A DNA stretch of 64,000 bases from Rhodococcus pseudokoreensis (GCF_017068395.1 NZ_CP070619.1:4960001-5024000); one strand, 5' to 3'; positions 34,503 to 43,956 are shown, counted from the stretch's first letter. Notes: generated by a model from the letters alone, not told the origin. Translations and numbers: made by a program.

Positions 34503-35084
34503 ATGACCGTCACCATCGAAGACACTCGAACACGGTTCGACGATGGGCGTCGCATCGTGCTGAACGAGAACGAGCGGCTGCTCAATTCCGTTGCCGCCGA
34601 ACAGTGGGACCGTGCCGGCGCGCTGATCACCTCTGCCAGCGCGGTGTTCGTGATCGGCAACGGACGCAGCGGCCTGGCCGTGCAGATGGCCGCGATGCGC
34701 CTGATGCACCTCGGCCTGCGCGTCCACGTGGCCGGTGAGGTCACCGCCCCCGCCGTCGGATCGGGCGACGTCCTGATTGCCGTGTCGGGGTCCGGGACCA
34801 CCGCCTCGGTCATCGGCGCCGCCGACACCGCCCGGAAGGTCGGCGCCTCCGTCGTCGCGGTCACCACCGCCGCCGAGTCGCCGCTCGCGCAGCGGGCCGA
34901 CGAGATCCTCGTGCTCCCGGCGGCCGACAAGCAGGACCACAGCGCCGCCATCACCGCGCAGTACGCGGGCAGCCTGTTCGAGCAGTCCGTCCTCCTCGCC
35001 TTCGACGCGCTGTTCCAGGCGCTGTGGTCGCACGCGGACCAGACCGCCGAACGGCTGTGGGAACGCCACGCCAACATCGGCTGA
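34503..35084 (+). CDS. hxlB: 6-phospho-3-hexuloisomerase
   Basis: 193 residues with a sugar-isomerase (SIS) fold: VFVIGNGRSGLAVQMAAMRL and the core LIAVSGSGTTASVIGAA, followed by AVTTAAESPLAQRADEIL. It isomerises hexulose-6-phosphate made by HxlA to fructose-6-phosphate, the second step of the ribulose monophosphate route. ATG 34503 has AGGAGG five bases upstream. First gene of the hxlBA pair; 47 bases separate it from hxlA. Confidence 0.95.
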   Translation: MTVTIEDTRTRFDDGRRIVLNENERLLNSVAAEQWDRAGALITSASAVFVIGNGRSGLAVQMAAMRLMHLGLRVHVAGEVTAPAVGSGDVLIAVSGSGTTASVIGAADTARKVGASVVAVTTAAESPLAQRADEILVLPAADKQDHSAAITAQYAGSLFEQSVLLAFDALFQALWSHADQTAERLWERHANIG

Positions 35085-35131
35085 ACCAGCACCACCCTCT
35101 GAACCCCCAAAGAAAGAAACAGGAGAAATAC

Positions 35132-35761
35132 ATGACGAAGCTGCAGGTAGCAGTCGACCTTCTCACCACCGCCGACGCGCTGGCCCTGACCAACAAGGTC
35201 GCCCCGTACGTCGACATCATCGAACTGGGCACCCCGCTGATCAAGAGCGCCGGCCTCAGTGCCATCAGCGCGATCAAGGCTGCGCACCCGGACAAGGAGG
35301 TCTTCGCCGACCTCAAGACCGCCGACGCCGGTTTCCTGGAGGCCGACCTCGCGTTCTCCGCCGGTGCCGACCTGGTCACCGTCCTCGGTGCCGCTGGTGA
35401 TGCCACCATCAAGGGTGCTGTCGAGGCCGGTCAGAAGCACGGCAAGAAGGTCGTCGCCGACCTGATCGGTGTCGAGAACCGTGTCGAGCGGGCCCGCGAG
35501 ATCGCCAAGCTCGGTGTCGCGTTCGTCGAGATCCACGCCGGTCTCGACGAGCAGGCCCAGCCCGGCTACTCCATCCAGACCCTGCTCGACGACGGCAAGA
35601 TCGCCGGCGTCCCGTTCTCGGTCGCCGGTGGCGTGAAGGTCGACACCATCAAGGCCGTGCGCGATGCAGGTGCCGATGTCGCCGTCGCCGGTGGCGCCAT
35701 CTACAGCGCTGCCGACCCGGCCGCTGCAGCGAAGGCACTCAAGGACGCACTCACCAAGTAG
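35132..35761 (+). CDS. hxlA: 3-hexulose-6-phosphate synthase
   Basis: 209 residues, an orotidine-monophosphate-decarboxylase-like TIM barrel. QVAVDLLTTADAL at the start, the metal/active-site strand VFADLKTADAG (D59, K61 and D64 region) and EIHAGLDEQAQPG are diagnostic. It condenses formaldehyde with ribulose-5-phosphate, so it is both the fixing and detoxifying step. ATG with AGGAGA upstream; the codon use is notably less GC-biased at third positions than the neighbours, giving a cleaner, strongly expressed look. Ends 12 bases before a strong terminator. Confidence 0.96.
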   Translation: MTKLQVAVDLLTTADALALTNKVAPYVDIIELGTPLIKSAGLSAISAIKAAHPDKEVFADLKTADAGFLEADLAFSAGADLVTVLGAAGDATIKGAVEAGQKHGKKVVADLIGVENRVERAREIAKLGVAFVEIHAGLDEQAQPGYSIQTLLDDGKIAGVPFSVAGGVKVDTIKAVRDAGADVAVAGGAIYSAADPAAAAKALKDALTK

Positions 35762-35773
35762 TCTTCCGACACC

Positions 35774-35812
35774 CGAAATACCCTGAGCAGGATCGCTGCT
35801 CAGGGTATTTCG
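35774..35812 (+). terminator. Strong terminator of hxlBA, 16-bp perfect stem
   Basis: CGAAATACCCTGAGCA (35774-35789), seven-base loop, TGCTCAGGGTATTTCG (35797-35812). Confidence 0.9.
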
Positions 35813-35843
35813 CGTGTCCGGGAACGACAAAAGACAGGTGAGC

Positions 35844-35871
35844 GGCAAAGCGTGCCGGGGCACACTTTGCC
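35844..35871. promoter_or_regulatory. 28-bp dyad with near-perfect arms between hxlA and zwf
   Basis: GGCAAAGCGTGCC, two bases, GGCACACTTTGCC (one mismatch). Lies in the gap downstream of both convergent genes. It could be an additional terminator stem or a protein site; its role is unclear. Confidence 0.45.
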
Positions 35872-35890
35872 ACGCACGTGGGGCGCACAA

Positions 35891-35923
35891 GGTCCGGTCG
35901 ACCCTCATCGGGTCGACCGGACC
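35891..35923. terminator. Terminator of zwf, 14-bp perfect stem
   Basis: GGTCCGGTCGACCC (35891-35904), loop TCATC, GGGTCGACCGGACC (35910-35923), 14 bases past the zwf stop on the minus strand. Confidence 0.8.
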
Positions 35924-35936
35924 AGTGCGCTGAAAC

Positions 35937-37475
35937 CTAGAGCGTGCGCCACACCCGGCCGGAGCGGCTCAGGATGTCGTCGGCGGAAGCGGGGCCCGAG
36001 GTGCCCGCCGGGTAGGTATCCGGCCCGCCGTGCGTGGCCCAGTGCTGCAGCAGGGGGTCGATGATCCGCCAGGAGTGCTCGACTTCCGCGCGGCGGGGGA
36101 ACAGTGTTCCGTCCCCGCGGAGGACGTCACCGATCAGCCGCTCATATGCCTCCGGCGCCGGATCGAACACCGACCGGAAGTCCATGCCCAAGCTCACCGG
36201 CTGGATCTGCATGCCACCGCCCGGGCGCTTGGCGCCGATGTGCAATTCGATCCCGTCGTCGGGTTGGACGCGGAAGACCAGCACGTTCGAGACCCCGGCG
36301 GCGCGGGCCGCGGGCGACCCGTGAGCGGGCGGCGTGAACGTGACCGCAATCTCGGTGGTCCTGCGCGCCAGCCGTTTTCCGGTGCGGATGTAGAACGGCA
36401 CCCCCGCCCAGCGGCGGGTGGTGATCCCGACGGTCAGGGCGGCGAAGGTTTCGGTCGCCGAGTCGGCAGGGAACCCGTCCTCCTCCGTCAGACCCGGAAC
36501 CAGAACGGTGTCGTCGATGCCGGGCCCGTACTGGCCGCGGGCCGACGTCTCATCCAGGGGGCCGAGTAGCTCGGTGGCGGAAAGGATCTTGACCTTCTCG
36601 GCGGCGATGCTGTCGGCGTCGAAGCCGACGGGTTCCTCCATCGCGATCAACGCCAGCAACTGGAGCAGGTGGTTCTGGATGACGTCGCGGGCGGCGCCGA
36701 CGCCGTCGTAATAGCCGGCCCGTCCGGTCACGCCGACACTCTCGGCCATCGTGATCTGCACGTGGTCGATGTGCCGGTTGTTCCACAGCGGTTCGAACAT
36801 CCCGTTCGCGAACCGCAGCGCGAGGATGTTCTGTACCGTTTCCTTGCCCAGGTAGTGGTCGATGCGGTAGATCGACGACGGCGGAAAATGCTGGGCCAGT
36901 ACGACCTCGAGCGCCCGGGAGCTCGGCAGGTCGTGACCGAACGGCTTCTCGACCACCACCCGTCGCCACCCGTGTGTGGGCCGGTTCAACCCGACGACCG
37001 CAAGCTGGCCGCACACGGTGGCGAACGCGGAGGGCGGGACCGACAGGTAAAAGGCGTAATTGTCCGGCTTGCCGCGGCGCTGATCGAGGACGGTCAACAG
37101 CGAAGCCAGCCGCGTGAATGCGCCCGGATCGTCGAACGACCCCTCGACCAGATGGATCCGCTGCGTCAGGGCCTGCCAGACCGCGGGGTCGAACGGCCGC
37201 CGCGCGTGAGCGATCACCGACTCCCGCAACACCGGCTCGCTCCGCGAGGTGTCGCGGGCGAATCCGACGAGGTCGAACCCCGCGGGTAGCTGACCACAAT
37301 GAGCGAGATCGTAGATGGCGGGAACCAGTTTCTTGCGGGCCAGATCACCGGTGATGCCGAAGATCACCAGCGAAGACAAGTCGGCCACGGGGCCGATGTC
37401 ACCGATCACCAGTTCCCCGCCGACGCGGCCACCGACCTCGCTTGCGAGCGGGACGCTCTGCTGCACTTCAGACAC
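35937..37475 (-). CDS. zwf: Glucose-6-phosphate 1-dehydrogenase
   Basis: About 512 residues, the usual length. N-terminal NADP motif VIFGITGDLARKKL, the active-site signature RIDHYLGKETVQNIL and downstream FANGMFEPLWNNRHIDHVQI. It oxidises glucose-6-phosphate to 6-phosphogluconolactone with NADP+. GTG 37475 is used as start; several GTG/ATG codons lie upstream in frame (37481, 37601) and give a leader not seen in the family. Divergent from gnd-pgi with a 209-base intergenic region. Confidence 0.95.
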   Translation of the reverse strand: MSEVQQSVPLASEVGGRVGGELVIGDIGPVADLSSLVIFGITGDLARKKLVPAIYDLAHCGQLPAGFDLVGFARDTSRSEPVLRESVIAHARRPFDPAVWQALTQRIHLVEGSFDDPGAFTRLASLLTVLDQRRGKPDNYAFYLSVPPSAFATVCGQLAVVGLNRPTHGWRRVVVEKPFGHDLPSSRALEVVLAQHFPPSSIYRIDHYLGKETVQNILALRFANGMFEPLWNNRHIDHVQITMAESVGVTGRAGYYDGVGAARDVIQNHLLQLLALIAMEEPVGFDADSIAAEKVKILSATELLGPLDETSARGQYGPGIDDTVLVPGLTEEDGFPADSATETFAALTVGITTRRWAGVPFYIRTGKRLARRTTEIAVTFTPPAHGSPAARAAGVSNVLVFRVQPDDGIELHIGAKRPGGGMQIQPVSLGMDFRSVFDPAPEAYERLIGDVLRGDGTLFPRRAEVEHSWRIIDPLLQHWATHGGPDTYPAGTSGPASADDILSRSGRVWRTL

Positions 37476-37516
37476 GGTCACTTCTGCTGCACTCCGTACA
37501 TTCGCTCCTCGACAGG

Positions 37517-37533
37517 CGCATTCAGACAATGCG
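37517..37533. promoter_or_regulatory. Dyad between divergent zwf and gnd
   Basis: CGCATT-CAGAC-AATGCG, a perfect 6-5-6 dyad in the shared promoter region of zwf and gnd-pgi. Operator candidate for a common regulator. Confidence 0.5.
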
Positions 37534-37684
37534 TCGGCTATCAGTGTCGGAGCGGCGAGCCGCGAAAGCACTTGGCCGGGCGACCAGTAGCGGCTCCCCA
37601 TCCGGTCAGGTGAACCGGGCGTCGCACGGTACTACACATAGAGCAGGTACTCGACGGATCGACGGCGAAAGTGAAACGGTGACG

Positions 37685-38584
37685 ATGAAACTCGGTTTGG
37701 TAGGGCTCGGTCGGATGGGATCGAACATGCGCGAACGTCTGCGTGAGAAGGGGCACGACGTCCTCGGCTACGATCCGAATCCCGACGTCAGCGACGTCCG
37801 CAGCCTCGAGGAACTCGTCGAGGCCCTTCCCGAACCCCGGGCTGTGTGGGTGATGGTGCCTGCCGGCGCGCCCACCCGTCAGGTGATCGAGCACCTCTCC
37901 CGGCTCCTCGCCCCCGGCGACGTGGTCGTCGACGGCGGCAACTCCCGGTTCACCGACGACAAGGTGAACGCAGCCCTGCTCGCCGAATACGACGTCCGCT
38001 ACGTCGACTGCGGCGTCTCCGGCGGCGTCTGGGGACGTCAGAACGGGTATGCCCTGATGGCCGGTGGCCACGAAGAGGACATCACAAGGCTGCTACCGAT
38101 TTTCGACGCCCTCCGTCCCGACGGGGACCGTGCGGACTCGTTCGTCCATGCCGGCGGCATCGGCGCCGGGCACTACGCGAAGATGGTGCACAACGGGATC
38201 GAATACGGGCTCATGCAGGCGTACGCCGAAGGCTACGAACTCCTCGCGGCCGAAGAATCCATCGCCGACGTCCCGGCGGTGCTGCGGGCCTGGTCGCAGG
38301 GCACCGTGGTGCGCTCCTGGCTGTTGGACCTCCTCGTCCAGGCCCTGTCCGAAGACCCGGGGCTGAGCTCGATCTCCGGGTACACCGAGGACTCGGGTGA
38401 GGGCCGGTGGACCGTCGAGGAGGCGATCGCCCACGCCGTCCCCGCCCCCGTGATCACCGCGGCACTGTTCTCCCGGTTCGCGTCCCGTCAGGACGACTCC
38501 CCGGCGATGAAGGCGGTCTCCGCGCTGCGCCGGCAGTTCGGTGGGCACGCCGTCCGCAGCGCCGAGCCTGTCGAGGTCGCGTGA
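37685..38584 (+). CDS. gnd: 6-phosphogluconate dehydrogenase (decarboxylating), short form
   Basis: About 299 residues, the short GndA/YqeC-like type instead of the 470-residue E. coli form. NAD(P) motif GLVGLGRMGSNM at the N-terminus, DGGNSRFTDD, the catalytic GVSGGVWGRQNGYALMAGG and KMVHNGIEYGLMQAYAEG. It oxidises 6-phosphogluconate to ribulose-5-phosphate, CO2 and NAD(P)H. ATG 37685 chosen, with GTG 37679 an alternative. It closes the ring of the formaldehyde oxidation cycle and is followed after three bases by pgi. Confidence 0.93.
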   Translation: MKLGLVGLGRMGSNMRERLREKGHDVLGYDPNPDVSDVRSLEELVEALPEPRAVWVMVPAGAPTRQVIEHLSRLLAPGDVVVDGGNSRFTDDKVNAALLAEYDVRYVDCGVSGGVWGRQNGYALMAGGHEEDITRLLPIFDALRPDGDRADSFVHAGGIGAGHYAKMVHNGIEYGLMQAYAEGYELLAAEESIADVPAVLRAWSQGTVVRSWLLDLLVQALSEDPGLSSISGYTEDSGEGRWTVEEAIAHAVPAPVITAALFSRFASRQDDSPAMKAVSALRRQFGGHAVRSAEPVEVA

Positions 38585-38587
38585 CCC

Positions 38588-40255
38588 GTGACCGCGACGT
38601 CCGTATCACCGAGCATCACAGCGTTTCTCGAATGGCAACGGCTGCAGGACCACTACAGTGACATCGCCTCGGTGCATCTGAGGGAATTGTTCGGCACCGA
38701 CCCCCGGCGCGGCGCGGATCTGACGGTCACCGCCGGTGATCTGTTCATCGACTACAGCATGAGCCGCATCGACCGCGACACGGTGCCGCTGCTCGCCGCG
38801 CTGGCTCGTGCCGCCGGCCTCGAGGACCACCGCGACTGCATGCTTCGCGGAAACCAGGTCAACACCACGGAGAACCGGCCCGCCCTGCACACCGCGTTGC
38901 GGCTGCCGCCATCTGCGGAACTGTCTGTGGATGGGCGCGACGTCGTCGCCGACGTGCATCGGGTGCTCGACCGGATGGCCGACTTCACCGACCGGGTGCG
39001 CAGCGGCCGGTGGCGGGGTGCCACCGGCCGGCGCATCACCACCGTCGTCAACATCGGAATCGGCGGCTCCGACCTCGGCCCGCGGATGGTGTGCCAGGCG
39101 CTGCGCCCCTACTCCCACCCCGATCTGTCGGTGCGGTTCGTCTCCAACGTCGATCCGGCAGACCTGCTGGCTGCCCTCGACGGCCTCGACCCCGCGACCA
39201 CCCTGTTCGTCGTCGCGTCGAAGACCTTCACGACGATCGAGACCCTTACCAATGCCACTGCGGCCCGGTCCTGGGTCACCGGCGCGCTCGGGGAGGATGC
39301 GGTCGACCGGCATTTCGTCGCCGTGTCCACCAACGCGGCGAAGGTGGCCGAGTTCGGCATCGACCCGGCCAACATGTTCGAGTTCTGGGACTGGGTCGGC
39401 GGCCGCTACTCGATCGGCTCGGCAATCGGCCTGCCGGTGATGCTCGCGATCGGACGAGGTGCGTTCGGCGACTTCCTCGCCGGCATGCACACCGTGGACC
39501 GGCATTTCGCGACGACGCCGCTCGAGTCGAACGCACCGGTTCTGCTCGCTCTGCTGGGCTTCTGGTATTCGAACTTCTTCGTCGCCGAGACCCGGGCGGT
39601 CCTGCCCTACGCCAACGACCTCGCAGCCCTGCCCGCGTATCTGCAGCAACTCGCGATGGAATCGAACGGCAAGTCCGTGCAGCTGAACGGAACGCCGACC
39701 GACGTCTCCACCGGGGCGATCTGGTGGGGTGAGCCCGGCACCAACGGGCAGCACGCCTTCTACCAGCTCCTGCACCAGGGCACCCGCCTGGTCCCGGTCG
39801 ACTTCCTCGGATTCGCCGAACCGGCCGGCGATCTGCCGCTGAGCGACGGCAGCGGCAGCATGCATGACGTTCTGGTCAGTAACCTGCTCGCCCAGCGCAG
39901 AGTACTCGCATTCGGCCGTACCCCCGCGGATCTCGCCGCCGACGGGGTCCGCGAAGACCTGATTCCCCACAAGGTGATGGCGGGGAACCGTCCGTCGACC
40001 ACAATTCTCGCGCCCGAGCTGAGTCCCGGCGTGCTCGGCCAGCTGATCGCGCTCTACGAGCACCAGGTCTTCACCGAAGGTGTGCTGGCCAACATCAATT
40101 CGTTCGACCAGTGGGGCGTCGAACTCGGCAAGGATCAAGCCCTGCAACTACACCGGGCAGTCGGTGGGGACGGGGTCGCCGAGGGAGTGGACAGTTCCAC
40201 CGAATCGATCGTGCAGTGGTACCGGGCAATCCGCGACGGCTCCCCGCGGACGTGA
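38588..40255 (+). CDS. pgi: Glucose-6-phosphate isomerase
   Basis: 555 residues from a GTG at 38588. Family signatures [15 protein letters not shown] and [21 protein letters not shown], and the substrate loop [19 protein letters not shown] with the catalytic histidine; the final Lys in GVELGKDQA is present. It converts fructose-6-phosphate to glucose-6-phosphate, the step that feeds fructose-6-phosphate from HxlB into zwf. Operon with gnd. Confidence 0.95.
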   Translation: MTATSVSPSITAFLEWQRLQDHYSDIASVHLRELFGTDPRRGADLTVTAGDLFIDYSMSRIDRDTVPLLAALARAAGLEDHRDCMLRGNQVNTTENRPALHTALRLPPSAELSVDGRDVVADVHRVLDRMADFTDRVRSGRWRGATGRRITTVVNIGIGGSDLGPRMVCQALRPYSHPDLSVRFVSNVDPADLLAALDGLDPATTLFVVASKTFTTIETLTNATAARSWVTGALGEDAVDRHFVAVSTNAAKVAEFGIDPANMFEFWDWVGGRYSIGSAIGLPVMLAIGRGAFGDFLAGMHTVDRHFATTPLESNAPVLLALLGFWYSNFFVAETRAVLPYANDLAALPAYLQQLAMESNGKSVQLNGTPTDVSTGAIWWGEPGTNGQHAFYQLLHQGTRLVPVDFLGFAEPAGDLPLSDGSGSMHDVLVSNLLAQRRVLAFGRTPADLAADGVREDLIPHKVMAGNRPSTTILAPELSPGVLGQLIALYEHQVFTEGVLANINSFDQWGVELGKDQALQLHRAVGGDGVAEGVDSSTESIVQWYRAIRDGSPRT

Positions 40256-40276
40256 TCGATGGTGCTCCGATGAGTG

Positions 40277-40684
40277 TCAGCGCATCATCTCGCTCCGGAT
40301 GGCGTCCTGGACCTTCCCGCGAGTCGCAGCGATGCTGCCCGCCATCGCGGCGAGATCTGCGCTTCGGTTGAACGACTCGGTGTGTTGCGACAGCTCCTCG
40401 AGTTGTCGCAACACGTCCGGGCCCGCGACGACCTTCGCCTGGCTGAGCAGGCCGTCCAATTCCTCGGTTCCGATTGCCTCCACCTCCGCAGCGAGATTCG
40501 GAGCCCCCGAATGTGCTTGTGCTGCGAGGCGGGACGTCGCTCGCAGCAGTTCTGCATAGATGGCGAGCCGCAGTTTCATGAGCTGGTCTTTCCGCGCATT
40601 CTTGCTGCGCAGGCGTTCCGCGATCCACGGTGAGACAGCCGTGCCGATTATCCCGGCGATGCCCATCCACATGATCGGATTCAC
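40277..40684 (-). CDS. Small membrane-anchored coiled-coil protein of unknown function
   Basis: 135 residues from GTG 40684 with a GGAGGG ribosome site seven bases before it. An N-terminal transmembrane helix (MWMGIAGIIGTAVSPWIAERL) is followed by a charged helical domain with heptad-like leucines (KLRLAIYAELLRATSRLAA, LRQLEELSQHTESFN). No known domain. It is downstream and antisense to nothing coding, and ends 21 bases before the convergent pgi stop. Confidence 0.7.
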   Translation of the reverse strand: MNPIMWMGIAGIIGTAVSPWIAERLRSKNARKDQLMKLRLAIYAELLRATSRLAAQAHSGAPNLAAEVEAIGTEELDGLLSQAKVVAGPDVLRQLEELSQHTESFNRSADLAAMAGSIAATRGKVQDAIRSEMMR

Positions 40685-40733
40685 GATCCGTCCCTCCAGT
40701 GCATCTGTCGTGCCGAATTCGGAACGCTCCCGC

Positions 40734-42164
40734 TCAGTCCTCGTTGTCGCCGAAGATGGCCTTGGCTTCGAGGTACTCGGCGAGGCCGAATTTGCCGAAC
40801 TCGCGGCCGTTCCCCGATTGTTTGTAGCCGCCGAAGGGCGCATCGAAGGCCAGCGGTGCCCCGTTGACGTGGACCATCCCGGTTCGCAGTTTCCGGGCGA
40901 CGTTCCGTGCGCGCTGTGGATCGCGCGAGGAGACCATGCCCGAGAGCCCGTACGTGGTGTCGTTCGCGATGCGGATTGCGTCGGCCTCGTCCTCGTAGCC
41001 GATCAACATCATCACGGGACCGAAGATCTCCTCCCGTGCGATGGTCATGTCGTTCGTGACGTTCGCAAAGACGGTGGGCCGGACGAAGTATCCGGCGGAG
41101 AGTCCGTCCGGGCGGCCGACACCGCCTGCGACGAGCGTTGCGCCCTCGTCGATGCCCGTCTGGATCAGACGCTGAACCTTGTCGAATTGTGCTTGTGACA
41201 CAAGGGGACCCACGGTCGTTCCCTCGGCGTCGGGAGGCCCGACGACGATATTCTCGGCAGCCGCCTTCGCGATCGCGCAGGCTTCGTTCATGCGGTCCGA
41301 CGGGACCAGGATCCGAGAGCCCGCGTTACAGGACTGGCCCGCATTGACGACCACGCCCATCACGTCCCGGGTGATGACCTCGTCGAAGTCCGCGTCGACC
41401 AGCACGATGTTCGCCGACTTGCCGCCGAGTTCCTGCGCGACACGTTTCACGGTCGGTGCGGCATTCCGCGCGACGTCGACACCGGCGCGGGTCGATCCGG
41501 TGAACGACACCATGTCGACGTCCGGGTGCCTCGACAGGGCGGCGCCGACGGTAGGTCCGTCACCGTGAACAAGGTTGAACACACCGGCCGGGACACCCGC
41601 TTCGTGAAGGATCTCGGCGAAGATGATCGCATTGAGTGGCGCGATCTCGGACGGCTTCAGCACCATCGTGCAGCCGGCCGCCAGCGCGGGTGCGACTTTC
41701 GCGGCAATCTGATTGACGGGCCAATTCCACGGTGTGATGAACGCGCACACGCCGACCGGTTCGTGCACGACGGTTGTGGTGCCGACCTTCTCCTCGAATT
41801 CGTACCCGCGGAGCGCATCGAGGGCCGCGGCGAGGTGTGCCATGCCGCACGGCGCCTGAGCGGTCGCGGCGAGTCCCGCCGGTGCGCCCATCTCCCGGGT
41901 GATGGTCGTGGCGAGGTCGTTCATTCGCCGCCCGTAGACCTCGATGACCCTGCTCAGCAACTCGATTCGGTCGGCGCGTGTCGTCGACGCGTAACTGTCG
42001 AAGGCTGTGCGTGCGGCCGTGACGGCTCGGTCGACGTCCTTCTCGTCGCCCAGCGCGATGGAGGCGATGGCCTTCTCCGTCGCAGGGTTGACGACGTCGA
42101 GTGTGTCGGTGCCGATCGGCTCGACCCACTCGCCGTCGATGTAGAACTTGCGGGTGTTCTGCAT
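40734..42164 (-). CDS. NAD(P)-dependent aldehyde dehydrogenase
   Basis: 476 residues. All catalytic positions are present: N147 in FITPWNWPV, K170 in LKPSEIAP, E245 in QELGGKSANIVL and nucleophile C279 in NAGQSCNAGSRIL. It oxidises an aldehyde to the acid in the cytosol. ATG 42164 has GAGGGAG upstream. The substrate is not evident. Neighbours are an exporter/glutaminase operon and the formaldehyde locus, so it could act on an aldehyde from those or from amine or aldoxime metabolism. Confidence 0.9.
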   Translation of the reverse strand: MQNTRKFYIDGEWVEPIGTDTLDVVNPATEKAIASIALGDEKDVDRAVTAARTAFDSYASTTRADRIELLSRVIEVYGRRMNDLATTITREMGAPAGLAATAQAPCGMAHLAAALDALRGYEFEEKVGTTTVVHEPVGVCAFITPWNWPVNQIAAKVAPALAAGCTMVLKPSEIAPLNAIIFAEILHEAGVPAGVFNLVHGDGPTVGAALSRHPDVDMVSFTGSTRAGVDVARNAAPTVKRVAQELGGKSANIVLVDADFDEVITRDVMGVVVNAGQSCNAGSRILVPSDRMNEACAIAKAAAENIVVGPPDAEGTTVGPLVSQAQFDKVQRLIQTGIDEGATLVAGGVGRPDGLSAGYFVRPTVFANVTNDMTIAREEIFGPVMMLIGYEDEADAIRIANDTTYGLSGMVSSRDPQRARNVARKLRTGMVHVNGAPLAFDAPFGGYKQSGNGREFGKFGLAEYLEAKAIFGDNED

Positions 42165-42271
42165 GGTGCTCCCTCGTTGTCTGCCGTCCGGGTGTGTGCG
42201 GCATAGGACAACAATGGCTTCTCGCCGCTCGGACGTCTGTCCGCCGACGGGGCCTTCTCGAGGGTGAATGC

Positions 42272-42295
42272 GTTGTCCCCCGATCGGGGGACAAC
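42272..42295. promoter_or_regulatory. 24-bp perfect palindrome before the aldehyde dehydrogenase
   Basis: GTTGTCCCCC then GATC then GGGGGACAAC with no unpaired centre. It lies 108-131 bases upstream of the dehydrogenase start and 18 bases past the MFS stop on the minus strand, so it may be an operator or a terminator; no T run follows. Confidence 0.55.
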
Positions 42296-42312
42296 CCCGA
42301 TGCGGGGCGGGT

Positions 42313-43956
42313 CTAGTCCTCGTGAGGGGAGGGGTCGGGGATCTCGTCCCTGCGGTAGTTGGGGAGCCTGCTCGCCGGCACCATGGCGATGGCGCTGAGC
42401 CCGGCCAGGGTGAGCAGCCCGATCTTGAGGGCGTCGAGTCGGGCGTCGATGTTGATCTGCACGGCGGCGTCGACCTGCACATCGGAGGCGGTGGTGGTGT
42501 CGAGGATCTCCTCGAGCCGGTCGTTGCTGATGAAGTTGATGTTGTCGAGGTCGACCTGTGCGACGAGGTCTTCGGGTAGGTCGACGTGACTGGCGACTGC
42601 CTGTCCGACGCCGATCGACAGCAGCGTCACCAGGAGCGCGCCTGCGAAGGCCGTGCCGACGGCGGACGCGAGGTTCTGGGTGGTGCCGCGTACCGACCCG
42701 ACGTCGCCCGCGAGTTCCTTCGGGGCGGCTGTGACCAGCACGTTGAAGACGAGGGTGACGAGGGCGCCCTGTCCGATGCCGAAGACGATGAGCCCGAGGA
42801 TGGTCGGGACGGTCTCCCAGTTGTTGGTCACCACGAACGAGAGCCAGATCAAGGCGCCGGTGGTCAGCGCGAAGGAGAAGCGGGCGATGACGCGGGGGCT
42901 GAACCGGCCGTAGAAGCGGACGACGAGCATGGCGGTGACGAACACGGTGATGTTGAACGGCATCATCGCCAGCGAGGTGTCGAACGGGGTTCGGCCCTGG
43001 ACGATTTGAATGTAGAGGGGCACGGTGAAGTTCAGGGCCGCTTCGAGTGCGACGACGACGAACATCGCATACACGGCCGCGCGCTCGGTGGACGCCGACA
43101 CCACCTCGAGGCTGATCAGGGGAACTCGGCCGCTGTCGGCGCGCCGTCGGGTCCAGACGAAGAACGCCTGCCCCAGGATGATTCCCAGCACGATCAGGAC
43201 CGGGGCGCCGGAGACGCCGAGCACGCTGAAGGGTGCGGTGGGCGATGCCGTCAGCAGACCCCACGAGTTCAGATTGTTGAAACCCAGCGTCAGGGACATG
43301 ACGGCGATACCGATGATGAACGCGCCGACGATGTCGATGCTGATGGCGTCGTTGCCGCGATCGGAGCGAAGCGTGAAGCTCAGCAGGAACACTGCGACGG
43401 CGACGACGATGAGGATGGCGAACACGGGCCGCCAGCCGACGAGAGTTCCCAGTGCACCACCGATCAGGAACGCGGACAGCCCGGAGAAGGCCCTCGCCGA
43501 TCCGAGTGATCCGATCGCGGTCGCCTGCTGGGCGTCGCGATAGTTCTCGGCGATGAGGGCGACGAGGGCGGGCACGATGATCGCTGCCGCCGCCCCTGCG
43601 AGCGCTTGCGCCGCGATCACCCAGCCGATACTCGGCGAGAGAACCATCATCAGTTCCGCGACCGCGAACACGGCGACCATGACGCGGAAGATCAGCACCC
43701 AGCCGACTCGTTGTCCCAGCTTCGCGCCGACCATCACCAGCGCCGCGACCACCAGACCGTAGGTGACGATCGCGGTGCTCACCGTCGTCGGGGGAACACC
43801 GAAATCCTCGACCATGCCGCCCAGCGAAACCGGCAGCGCCGCGACGTTGAAGGACATGAGCACCTGCGCCAGGGCGAGTCCGATCATCGGACGCCACGAC
43901 GCCTTCACCTGCTCGCTGGGATCACGCGGGCGGGACGTATCGGCGGGGATCGTCAT
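42313..43956 (-). CDS. MFS exporter, DHA2 (14-segment drug:H+ antiporter) type
   Basis: 547 residues with about 14 hydrophobic segments and a large extracytoplasmic loop before the last one (VDLPEDLVAQVDLDNINFIS and following). The segment-2/3 loop KLGQRVGWVLIFR fits motif A of MFS antiporters. DHA2 members export drugs, dyes or metabolites in exchange for protons. The ATG overlaps the stop of the glutaminase gene by four bases (43953-43956), so the two are one operon. A named substrate cannot be assigned. Confidence 0.88.
   Translation of the reverse strand: MTIPADTSRPRDPSEQVKASWRPMIGLALAQVLMSFNVAALPVSLGGMVEDFGVPPTTVSTAIVTYGLVVAALVMVGAKLGQRVGWVLIFRVMVAVFAVAELMMVLSPSIGWVIAAQALAGAAAAIIVPALVALIAENYRDAQQATAIGSLGSARAFSGLSAFLIGGALGTLVGWRPVFAILIVVAVAVFLLSFTLRSDRGNDAISIDIVGAFIIGIAVMSLTLGFNNLNSWGLLTASPTAPFSVLGVSGAPVLIVLGIILGQAFFVWTRRRADSGRVPLISLEVVSASTERAAVYAMFVVVALEAALNFTVPLYIQIVQGRTPFDTSLAMMPFNITVFVTAMLVVRFYGRFSPRVIARFSFALTTGALIWLSFVVTNNWETVPTILGLIVFGIGQGALVTLVFNVLVTAAPKELAGDVGSVRGTTQNLASAVGTAFAGALLVTLLSIGVGQAVASHVDLPEDLVAQVDLDNINFISNDRLEEILDTTTASDVQVDAAVQINIDARLDALKIGLLTLAGLSAIAMVPASRLPNYRRDEIPDPSPHED

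Noticed and set aside
41954..43897. 647-codon minus-strand frame over the MFS gene
   Set aside because: Wrong frame of the same strand as the MFS and aldehyde dehydrogenase genes; encodes Arg/His-rich low-complexity sequence.
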